DNA from: Ulvibacterium sp965248315
GTDB lineage: Bacteria; Bacteroidota; Bacteroidia; Flavobacteriales; Flavobacteriaceae
NCBI RefSeq assembly: GCF_965248315.1
Contig: NZ_CBDFIX010000002.1
Location: 2,728,001 to 2,792,000, forward strand
Reading direction: 5' to 3'
Length of the DNA: 64,000 bases
Numbering within the stretch: the stretch's first letter is position 1; every line of letters starts with the position of its first letter. Below, piece by piece: positions 8,483 to 17,000 of this stretch. The translations under genes were made by a program, and so were the position numbers. The notes under the pieces are model-generated. The model was given only the letters and a program-made list of their open reading frames with translations, was not told the origin of the DNA and did no database searches.

Positions 8483-10405
8483 CTATTCTAACTTATATCG
8501 GACAAAGGCCTCCATGGCTGCATAATCCGCTAGACCCAAGGCATTATATTTTGCAGCGGTATCTTTATTGCGCTCTTCCGCACGCATCCAAAACTCTCTG
8601 GAGTCCTCGCCTTGGAACATAACACCATCCTTCTGCGATTGATGACAAAATATGGCGTTACGTTTCCGGAGCACTTGATCAGGACTCAGAGGAACGGCCA
8701 TTTCAATTTGGTCCACATCCCATTCATGCCAAGCACCCCGATACAGCCATAACCAGCAATTCTCCATGAAAGACTCTGATTTTAGTCTTGCCATAGCCTC
8801 GAAAACCGCATCCAAACAGACTTTATGAGTACCGTGTGGGTCGGCCAAGTCCCCTGCCGCATACATCTGGTGCGGCTCCACAGTCTTAATGATATCCATC
8901 ATAATTTTAATATCCTCTTCGGATAAACTATTTTTTTTGATGGTTCCCGTCTCATAGAACGGTAAATCTAAAAAATGGACATTCGAGTCCTCCAAGCCTA
9001 AATAACGCGTAGCAGCATAGGATTCGCCCCTTCTGATATTACCTTTCAATTTTCTCACCTCCAAAGAGTCGATGCTACTTTCTTTTTTGGACTTGATGGT
9101 GTCGATAATGGTCTGTGCCTCATGGGAGGGTGATATTCTTTTGGAAATCTCGGCATATCGTAAGGCATCCTTGTCAGAAACTGCAATGTTGCCGGAGGTC
9201 TGGTACGCTACATGTACCTCATGGCCTTGGTCAACCAATCGATCAAAGGTCCCACCCATGGAAATAACATCGTCATCGGGGTGCGGACTAAAGATGATGA
9301 CCCTTTTTTTAGCCGGCTTGGCCCGCTCTGGCCTTTTGGTATCATCAGCATCAGGTTTGCCCCCTGGCCATCCGGTAATAGTATGTTGAAGCCGGTTGAA
9401 CATGCGTATGTTTAGGTCATAGGAGTCCTCTTGGGCCAATAGGCCAGACATGCCGTTATCATTGTAGTCCTTATCCGTAAGGTGAAGGATTGACTTGTCT
9501 ACAGTACTACACAACCAGACTACGGCCTTGGCGGTGAGGTCATCTGTCCAATCCAGTGACTCATCCACTAGCCAAGGTGTCTTATTCCTAGTGAGCTCGC
9601 TACCCGCAGCTTTATCCAAAACAAACGTGCAGTTCTCGTGTTCTTGTAAATAGGTTGCCGGAACTTGAGGAGATATTTCTCCTTCAATGGTTTTTTTTAT
9701 AATACCAGCTTTGTTTTGACCCCATGCCAAGAGCACAATTCTTCGTGCGCTTCTAACAGTGGCAATTCCCATGGTAATGGCCTTACGTGGTACATTATCG
9801 ATACCCAGAAATGCGGGAGCCGCATCGACACGTGTAATATGGTCTAGTGTAATTACTCGGGTCCCGGAATTATAGTGTGACCCCGGTTCGTTAAAACCTA
9901 CATGACCTGTTCTACCAATGCCGAGCAATTGAAAATCGATGCCTCCGGCCTCTCTTATTTTCTGTTCATAGGCCAAACAATATTCCTTGGTTCTTTCGGA
10001 GGATATCATTCCATCAGGAATGTTGATGTTCTCGGGCAATATGTCTATATGGTCAAACAGTTGTTCGTGCATGAAATGGAAATAGCTCTGCCTATTTTCC
10101 TTATCCATCGGCAAATACTCGTCCAAATTAAAGGTAATCACGTTTTTAAAGCTTAAGCCTTCTTCTCGATGCATCCGGACCAGTTCATCATAAACGCGGA
10201 TTGGGGAAGACCCCGTTGCGAGTCCTAAGACACAGGCTTTTCCTTTAGATTGTTTTTTCCGGATCAACTCGGCAATTTCCTCCGCTACCTTTACGGAAGC
10301 TTCGTCGGAGCTTTCAAAAATCACATTATGAATCTTTTCAAAACGTGTTTCCTCGAACTGACCCGCTGGTTTATAGGTTATGTTCTTTTTTTTGACTTCT
10401 ATCAT
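8483..10405 (-). CDS. nagB: Glucosamine-6-phosphate deaminase fused to a PIG-L/LmbE deacetylase-like domain
   Basis: A 640-residue two-domain protein. Residues about 1-270 are NagB-like, converting glucosamine-6-P to fructose-6-P and ammonia. They show the phosphate loop GLATGSS (about 61-67), NLDEY with the general-base Asp (about 95) and GHVGFNEPG with His 168 and Glu 173. The Asp of the usual NDGH motif is Thr here (GRTGH). From about residue 370 a PIG-L domain begins with HPDDD and later DPHGTH, both zinc-binding motifs of GlcNAc deacetylases. The ATG at 10403-10405 was preferred to a TTG 12 codons upstream. This fusion architecture is common in Bacteroidota. The gene is divergent from the DeoR regulator. 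Confidence 0.88.
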   Translation of the reverse strand: MIEVKKKNITYKPAGQFEETRFEKIHNVIFESSDEASVKVAEEIAELIRKKQSKGKACVLGLATGSSPIRVYDELVRMHREEGLSFKNVITFNLDEYLPMDKENRQSYFHFMHEQLFDHIDILPENINIPDGMISSERTKEYCLAYEQKIREAGGIDFQLLGIGRTGHVGFNEPGSHYNSGTRVITLDHITRVDAAPAFLGIDNVPRKAITMGIATVRSARRIVLLAWGQNKAGIIKKTIEGEISPQVPATYLQEHENCTFVLDKAAGSELTRNKTPWLVDESLDWTDDLTAKAVVWLCSTVDKSILHLTDKDYNDNGMSGLLAQEDSYDLNIRMFNRLQHTITGWPGGKPDADDTKRPERAKPAKKRVIIFSPHPDDDVISMGGTFDRLVDQGHEVHVAYQTSGNIAVSDKDALRYAEISKRISPSHEAQTIIDTIKSKKESSIDSLEVRKLKGNIRRGESYAATRYLGLEDSNVHFLDLPFYETGTIKKNSLSEEDIKIMMDIIKTVEPHQMYAAGDLADPHGTHKVCLDAVFEAMARLKSESFMENCWLWLYRGAWHEWDVDQIEMAVPLSPDQVLRKRNAIFCHQSQKDGVMFQGEDSREFWMRAEERNKDTAAKYNALGLADYAAMEAFVRYKLE

Positions 10406-10501
10406 GGTAGTAATTAATTTTTTAAGTCTGTTTATTTGCAATTTTTTTGCTTGCTGCCTTCAATAGGACATCTCACATTTCCCGGCGATTTTGATTTTGT
10501 C

Positions 10502-10509
10502 GCAAAGGT
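10502..10509 (-). promoter_or_regulatory. Candidate -7 box of the nagB fusion promoter
   Basis: On the minus strand this reads TACCTTTG, matching the Bacteroidota -7 consensus TAnnTTTG. It would give a leader of about 90 bases before the ATG at 10405. No convincing -33 TTG was found. Confidence 0.4.
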
Positions 10510-10535
10510 AGTAAATAAAAAATATCTCTGCGGTA

Positions 10536-10638
10536 TTTTGCTCTTTTTTTTGCTGTTTTTTGCTATAGTTAGCATTATTTAATACTTATTTTACGATATA
10601 TTAACCTTAAAAGTTTCTAAAAACAGTAAAAAACAGCA
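10536..10638. promoter_or_regulatory. Candidate DeoR operator: direct and inverted TTTTGCT repeats
   Basis: TTTTGCT occurs three times in a row, at 10536-10542, 10548-10554 and 10558-10564 (spacing 12 and 10 bases, about one helical turn). The unit TGCTGTTTTTTGCT (10551-10564) recurs inverted with one mismatch at 10625-10638. The array lies between the divergent nagB and deoR promoters, where an autoregulating DeoR-family repressor would bind. Binding is inferred. Confidence 0.45.
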
Positions 10639-10653
10639 TGTCGTTTTATTTCT

Positions 10654-10661
10654 TATCTTTG
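10654..10661 (+). promoter_or_regulatory. Candidate -7 box of the deoR-murQ promoter
   Basis: TATCTTTG matches the Bacteroidota -7 consensus TAnnTTTG. It lies 29 bases upstream of the regulator's ATG at 10691, and just after the inverted TGCTGTTTTTTRCT half-site at 10625-10638, so repressor binding there would block it. Confidence 0.45.
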
Positions 10662-10690
10662 CAAATGAAATGTAATCGCACCTGTTTTTT

Positions 10691-11440
10691 ATGCTAAAAG
10701 AGGAAAGACAACGGACTATATTGAACGAAGTGGAATTGCACAACAGAGTGCAATTGACCGATATAGCTGAAATTTTGGATGTCTCCATCGATACCGTACG
10801 AAGAGATGTTAAGGAACTTGACGCGGATAATAAACTAAGAAAAGTCCATGGTGGGGCTGTTTCCTTGGGATTTATTGGTAGCAGTACTCGAAGCGGAAAC
10901 GTCTATGCACTTGATCGTAAAATCAAAATTGCAGAGAAAGCGGTCACCCTGCTGAAGGATGGAGGTGTAATTTTCATCGATGGCGGGACCACTTGTATGG
11001 AATTGGCCCGATTGATACCGGCGAAGCTGCAGTTAACCTGTTTTACCTTTAGTCTGCCTGTTGCTATGGAATTGATTTCCAAACCTAGTATTACCGTTAT
11101 TTTCATAGGTGGTGAAATCTCCAAGGATGGTCAAATTTCAGTGGGGTCCAGTACAATTCATAATTTATCGGAGATCCGGGTGGATTATAGCTTCATTGGG
11201 ACTGGCTATGTTGATTCCCTTTATGGGTTGACCGAATTTGATTGGGACATTGTCCAAGTTAAAAAAGCAGTGATCAAATCCTCGAAAAAAACGGTACTTT
11301 TGTCCATTTCCGAAAAGCTAAATTCCCAACATCGTTATAAAACATGTGATATCAACGCCATTGATACCATGATTACGGAACTGAACCCGGAAAACAATCT
11401 TTTGAACCTTTTTAGAAACCACGATTTACGCATACTTTAA
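10691..11440 (+). CDS. DeoR/GlpR-family transcriptional regulator of amino-sugar genes
   Basis: A 249-residue cytoplasmic regulator. Residues about 1-57 form the DeoR winged HTH (LTDIAEILDVSIDTVRRDVKEL). The rest is the DeoR C-terminal sensor domain with DGGTTCMELA, a sugar-phosphate-binding loop related to ribose-5-P isomerase folds. It is 3 bases upstream of murQ on the same strand and divergent from the nagB fusion. The likely inducer is an amino-sugar phosphate such as MurNAc-6-P, GlcNAc-6-P or GlcN-6-P, and both flanking transcripts are likely targets. The inducer is inferred from position. Confidence 0.87.
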   Translation: MLKEERQRTILNEVELHNRVQLTDIAEILDVSIDTVRRDVKELDADNKLRKVHGGAVSLGFIGSSTRSGNVYALDRKIKIAEKAVTLLKDGGVIFIDGGTTCMELARLIPAKLQLTCFTFSLPVAMELISKPSITVIFIGGEISKDGQISVGSSTIHNLSEIRVDYSFIGTGYVDSLYGLTEFDWDIVQVKKAVIKSSKKTVLLSISEKLNSQHRYKTCDINAIDTMITELNPENNLLNLFRNHDLRIL

Positions 11441-11443
11441 CCT

Positions 11444-12253
11444 ATGGAATACAAAAAAATTACGGAGACTCCTTCAAATTATGACCACTTGGAACAAATG
11501 GATACGACATCCATCCTGACCAATATGAACAAAGAGGACCAAAAAGTGGCCGAAGCGGTTGCTTTGGCCATTCCACAGATTACAAAGTTGGTAGACGAAC
11601 TGGCTGCTAGATTTTTAAAAGGGGGCAGACTCTTTTACATTGGTGCCGGGACAAGTGGTAGATTGGGTGTTTTGGACGCTTCTGAGATTCCTCCTACCTA
11701 TGGAATGCCACATACACGGGTCATTGGTCTAATTGCCGGGGGCGATGTGGCCATTAGAAAATCAGTCGAACATGCCGAAGATGATACCCAACAGGCCTGG
11801 AAAGACCTCTTGGACTTTGATATTGACAAGAATGATGTTGTAGTTGGTATCGCCGCATCGGGCACCACGCCCTATGTAATCGGTGGTTTACAGGACGCGA
11901 AGTCCAATGGTATTTTAACGGCAGGAATAACGAACAATCCAGGTTCTCCTTTGGCCGTGGAAGCGGATATTCCAATTGAAATGAATGTGGGTCCTGAATT
12001 TGTAACTGGAAGTACACGAATGAAAAGTGGTACATCCCAAAAATTGGCCTTGAACATGATTTCAACTGCCTTGATGATAAAAATTGGAAGGGTGAAGGGA
12101 AACAAGATGGTAAATATGCAACTCAGTAATAACAAGTTGGTGGATCGAGGCACCAGATACGTTTCTGAAGGATTGGGTGTCGACTACGACAAGGCTAAAG
12201 AATTATTGGAAAAATATGGTTCTGTAAAAAAGGCGCTGGAGGAGGAGAGCTAA
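11444..12253 (+). CDS. murQ: N-acetylmuramic acid 6-phosphate etherase MurQ
   Basis: MurQ cleaves the lactyl ether of MurNAc-6-P, giving GlcNAc-6-P and D-lactate. The 269-residue product has the SIS-domain motif GAGTSGRLGVLDASE at about residues 67-81; Glu 81 corresponds to the catalytic Glu of the family. TGSTRMKSGTSQK is the second conserved block. It is about 30 residues shorter than E. coli MurQ, mainly at the C-terminus, which is usual in Flavobacteriaceae. It forms a two-gene unit with the DeoR regulator and completes the AnmK route encoded at 2213-3295. Confidence 0.94.
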   Translation: MEYKKITETPSNYDHLEQMDTTSILTNMNKEDQKVAEAVALAIPQITKLVDELAARFLKGGRLFYIGAGTSGRLGVLDASEIPPTYGMPHTRVIGLIAGGDVAIRKSVEHAEDDTQQAWKDLLDFDIDKNDVVVGIAASGTTPYVIGGLQDAKSNGILTAGITNNPGSPLAVEADIPIEMNVGPEFVTGSTRMKSGTSQKLALNMISTALMIKIGRVKGNKMVNMQLSNNKLVDRGTRYVSEGLGVDYDKAKELLEKYGSVKKALEEES

Positions 12254-12307
12254 AAGAAAGGCCTTTTTAAGATATGGATCGTTGTAGGCCTTATTTGCCG
12301 TGTTACA

Positions 12308-12712
12308 TTAATCCTCTGAAATCAGCTCAACTTCTGTTGGGGTAACCATTTCATCGGAAGCATTGCCCCATGAATTGAGTATAAAATTCATGACATCGGC
12401 AATTTCTTCATCTTCCAGTCCCATGGGTGGCATGGTATTGTTGTACGTAATACCATTGACCATAAGTTCACCCTGTTGTCCATATTTAATTCCACGAATA
12501 CTTTCTTCCCGGTAGGTCAACAAGTAATCCGAACCGGCCAAGGGAGGGAAAGTGCTGGCAACACCTTCACCTGCTCCTTGGTGGCAGGTAATACAAAAGT
12601 CCTGATATATTTCGCCTCCCCGCTGTATACTTTCTTTCAAGTCCTTATCTTGAAACAAAAAGATTGAGAGGCCTGCAATGCTGGCAAAATACATGAAAAG
12701 AAGGAATTTCAC
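12308..12712 (-). CDS. Small membrane-anchored cytochrome c
   Basis: A 134-residue class I cytochrome c with an N-terminal hydrophobic anchor (residues about 3-20), a heme-binding CITCH motif (Cys 40, Cys 43, His 44) and a likely distal Met in the TMPPMG region. The start codon appears to be GTG; the next in-frame ATG is six codons later. It lies 59 bases downstream of a PQQ-type sugar dehydrogenase on the same strand and is likely its periplasmic electron acceptor. Confidence 0.87.
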   Translation of the reverse strand: MKFLLFMYFASIAGLSIFLFQDKDLKESIQRGGEIYQDFCITCHQGAGEGVASTFPPLAGSDYLLTYREESIRGIKYGQQGELMVNGITYNNTMPPMGLEDEEIADVMNFILNSWGNASDEMVTPTEVELISED

Positions 12713-12771
12713 GAAAACAAAGTTATGGCTTTAAACATCCAAAAAGTATTATCTGAAAAATAAGAATAAGA

Positions 12772-13896
12772 TCAACTACCCTTGGGTACCAGTTTGTAAA
12801 TTCCTTTGCCTTCAACAGAGACATATATCAACCCGTCCGGTCCTTGTTTTACGTTCCGAACACGGCCTATATCCGCCATTAATTTTTCTCGATTTACCAC
12901 CTTATTGCCATTGAGTTCCAAACGCTCCAAATATTGAAAGGCTAAGGAACCTACCAAAAGACTTCCTTTCCAACCTCCATAGTTATCCGTGGTAACAAAA
13001 GCCATACCACTGGGACCTATACTGGGTACCCAATAATGTATGGGCTGTTCCATGCCCTCCATTTCAGTTTTATCCGTAATTGGAGTACCGCTATAGTTTA
13101 TACCGTAGGTTATTACCGGCCATCCGAAGTTGGCTCCTTTTTTGAGGGTATTGATTTCATCGCCTCCTTTAGGTCCATGCTCATTATCCCAAATTTGCCC
13201 CGTTTCCGGATGCTTAGTGAGGCCCTGCGGGTTTCTATGACCGTAGCTGAAAACTGCAGTTTTGGCACCATCTGTGTTTACAAAAGGGTTGTCGTTAGGT
13301 ATACTTCCATCATCGTTTAGGCGGTAGATTTTACCTCCATCCCGCTTAATATCCTGTGGGTTTTCATCGCGATTGCCACGGTCACCTACCGAAAAATAAA
13401 GATATCCCTCATTATCGAAAGCAATACGGGAGCCAAAATGTTGCCCCTTGGTAGTATTTGGACCTGCCTTGTACAACAGGTCAATATCAGTCAATGCATT
13501 GTTGCCCAATTTGGCCCTGATCAATGCAGTATTGCCTCCCTTATCTTCACCTTCTTCAGAGGAATAGGTGATATACAGCCATCCATTATTTTCATAATCG
13601 GGATGAAGTTCTATGTCCAATAGTCCGCCTTGGCCCCTTTGATATACCTCTGGAACGTTTTTAATCTCCGTCTTTTTTCCATCTTTAAAATGAATTATTT
13701 CCCCGGATTTTTCAGTAATCAACATGCTGTTGTCGGGAAGAAAGGCCATGCCCCATGGAATCTGTAGTCCATCGATTAAAAGTTCGGCCGTGAAGGGAAC
13801 TTCAGAAGGGTCATTTACCTGATTTTCAGCATCCTGAGCGCAAGAAAAATTGAGCGTTACAACGATTAAATACAGGTATATAATACTATTTTTCAT
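12772..13896 (-). CDS. PQQ-dependent sugar dehydrogenase (GSDH family) lipoprotein
   Basis: A 374-residue protein with a lipoprotein signal (LNFSC, Cys 19), followed by a six-bladed beta-propeller of the glucose/sorbosone dehydrogenase family. Supporting stretches are IPWGMAFLPD near the start, QGGLLDIELHPDY, and SYGHRNPQGL with the catalytic-region His. Members of the family oxidise aldoses in the periplasm with PQQ or stay uncharacterised (Yli/Asd types). The adjacent cytochrome c fits an oxidative role. No PQQ synthesis genes are in the window, so cofactor supply cannot be judged here. Confidence 0.85.
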   Translation of the reverse strand: MKNSIIYLYLIVVTLNFSCAQDAENQVNDPSEVPFTAELLIDGLQIPWGMAFLPDNSMLITEKSGEIIHFKDGKKTEIKNVPEVYQRGQGGLLDIELHPDYENNGWLYITYSSEEGEDKGGNTALIRAKLGNNALTDIDLLYKAGPNTTKGQHFGSRIAFDNEGYLYFSVGDRGNRDENPQDIKRDGGKIYRLNDDGSIPNDNPFVNTDGAKTAVFSYGHRNPQGLTKHPETGQIWDNEHGPKGGDEINTLKKGANFGWPVITYGINYSGTPITDKTEMEGMEQPIHYWVPSIGPSGMAFVTTDNYGGWKGSLLVGSLAFQYLERLELNGNKVVNREKLMADIGRVRNVKQGPDGLIYVSVEGKGIYKLVPKGS

Positions 13897-14032
13897 AATT
13901 TGACGTTAAAAGAAATATTATAAGGTATCAATTTTGTCTAAAGATAAATAGAAAATATAAGTTTAAACAATTACACCAAAGAATATTCTGATCCCAAATC
14001 ACGCATATTCTTGCCAAAACTGTACTTAACCT

Positions 14033-17000
14033 ATGCTCCCAAGAAAACCACGGCATACCTTGTATGCCCTACTATTGATAGCACTGTCAATAGTATGTAC
14101 ATCGGCCATAGCAAATACAAAAGTTTATAGTTTTATAAGTGAAGTTGTGTCCGTTTTGGAAAAACCTGCTCCAGAGACAGGGAATTCCAAGATAGAAACC
14201 TCTACACTTAAGACTTCCGGCTCCTACAATGCCAAGAATACCAATTCCGGGGAATTAGTTGCTCCTCCCATGTTTATGACTATTATCCAAGGGGCGGATG
14301 AGGAAGTAGGCTGTAGTACTAATGGATTAACCGTAGCAAGGTTCAATCTTTGCGGGGATTCGGATGATAGAATAATTTCACTGTCCGGAAGTCCGGGCTC
14401 TGTTTCCTGGCAAATCCTCAACGGTGGATGTTCACCAGATATTAATGAGGATTGCCCAAATACCAATACGGGTTGTTATACTCAAGTAGGTACAGGTGCT
14501 ACTTTCAATTTGGCGGCAAGTAGTATTCCGGCAACAACAGGGGCAGAGTTTAGGGTGGTTGCCGATGGTACCAGTTATTATTTCAAGGTAAAGAAAAGTA
14601 CCATTACCCAAGCCTTTGTAAAAAACGACTTTATCTGCGGTGTACCGGGAAGAATTCAAGTTACCAATCTTTCCAGTGCCTATGAATTCAGTATAGACAA
14701 CGGGAGTGGGTTTGGACCATGGCAAGGGCCTATTTTTGATAACTTAACCCCAGGGACCTACATTGTAAAGGCTCGATTAAGAAATACTCCAAATACGTGT
14801 GAATATCCATATCAGCCCATCACTATTGATCAATTGGATATTGATATCGACGTGACCTTTACCGATGCCCTTTGTGCAGGGGATACCGGGACCATAACGG
14901 TAACGGCCAACAATGTTCCGGGCCCCTTCAAGTATACCTTGCTCAATTCGAGTGGTGTAGCTCAGGAGTTTACGGCCTTTATACCGGATAATCCCTATAC
15001 GTTTTCTGCTGTAGGTTTTGGTACCTACATCGTACAGGTAGAAACCCAGCAATGTACAGGCGATCCGTTAAATGGTATTGATCCACCAAGACAGAGTTTG
15101 GACACAGGAGGTAATCCTATAGTTATTGGTAATGGACTTACGCCATTGGATGCTTCCACCGAGGTAAATGAAAGTTTTAATACGGACCCTAGCTGTAGCC
15201 CTGCGGATATCCCTATTATTGTCCGTACAACCGGAGGCTCCCCTCCATATACCTTTACGGTGAATGGAATTGCACCAGTACCAACCCCGGTACCCTATCC
15301 TTACAATTCCCAAACTGAATTTAGGGTAAGTACCGCGGGTACTTACGATTTTGTTATTACAGATAGTAATGGATGTACAATAAATGCTTCCGCCAATGTT
15401 GCAGAATTAGACCCTCCAGATATTACGGCCGCTGGAGTGGATGGTGACTGTACCAATGGGGGAAACCGAATAAATATAAACGTTATTGATGCCAATGGGT
15501 ATAATCTTTCCTTTAGAGCCGATCCGGGCGATCCTTGGGATACAAATCCGGTTTTACCGGTTCCGGACGGGACGTACAGTCCTCAAGTACGTTATCAACA
15601 GGGTACATTTGATTGCATTTTGGACATTGATTCCGATGATGATGGTACACCGGATAGCATAACAGTAACAGGTGTAGGACCTATTGTGGGTTCCGCAACA
15701 AAAATTTCGGATCGTACATGTGACGGTTCCGGGGGTACAAATGGTGGACAAATAGATTTTGTTGGCCCATTTTCCGGAGGTTCTGGAAGCGGTTATGTAT
15801 TCAGTATAGATGGATTGAATTTTTCAGCTACACTTTCCTATCCGGGTCTGGTACCTGGTACCTATACCCCTATTATTGAAGATGGGGGAGGATGCCGTTT
15901 GCCACTTCCTCCAATAACTATTTTGGATGTAGATCCTCCTACAGACCTGGATTTTGTACAAAGTAATAGTAACTGTACCACCAGCACTTCGGACGTTCAA
16001 TTGGTTCCCACAAGCAACGCTCCCATAGTAAATTATTCCATAGTAAGCCCCATAACATTGGATAATGGGGCGAGCGATACCTTTGTTGGTTTAAGTACAA
16101 CAACTTCATACATCTTTCAAATTACGGATGCCAATAATTGTATTTATCAGGAAGGATTTAGTCCTGCCTTGATAAGTTCTATTCGGGCCCGAGTAAAATC
16201 TGGAGGAGACTTAAGGGTATGTAATGGCGCAACAGATGGTTCAGGAACTTTCTTGATAGACGGCTTTACCAACAACTATACCTATGATATCAATGGGGGA
16301 CTCTTTACTGGAGGACCACAGAACGATGGGGAGGTTATTTTACCGCCTTCCGGTGCAGGAACCTATGCGATTACCGTAACCGATGTGGATACGGGTTGTA
16401 CCGATACGGCCTCCTTTGATATACAGGAATCTAGCTTGTTGACCTTGACGGGTACCATTACACCCATGAGCTGCGCTAACAATAACTTGGGGCGGGTAGT
16501 GGCCAACCCTTCAGGTGGATGGGGTAGTAATCGTTACACCTTGATATATCCGGGCGGGGCTACCACAATAGGACCAAAATCTGGACCGACTTTTGGAAAT
16601 CTTAGCCAAGGTACAGATGCTTTGGACCCACTGGATGTTTATACTTTAATTGTAGAAGATTCCGAAGGCTGCACGGCTACCTTTGAATTTGACCTAACCC
16701 CGATAGATGCGCCAACATTGGCATTAGACCCTGCTGCTTCAGATTTTTGCTATGTGCCGGGTCCGGGAGCTACGGTTGCCGTTACCTCTACTGCAGGTAC
16801 CGCGCCATTAGCGAGTCACCAATATAGAATCAACAGTGGCCCATTGCAGGCAAGTCCTGTATTTACAGGAATAGCACCTGGTAATTATACCGTGGAGGTA
16901 ATAGATGGTAACAATTGTAGCGATACCGTTAGTATGACCATCAATCCGCAATTAAGAGTAAATGCGAGCATTGAAACAGAAATTCCTTGTGGAGGGGCAC

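Noticed and set aside
10406..10441. Longer N-terminus of the NagB fusion starting at TTG
   Set aside because: An ATG at 10405 starts close to the conserved domain, and the extension shows no family similarity.
12255..12292. AAGGCCT/AGGCCTT repeat between murQ and the cytochrome c gene
   Set aside because: Seven-base stem with a long loop and a weak T-run; too weak to call a terminator.
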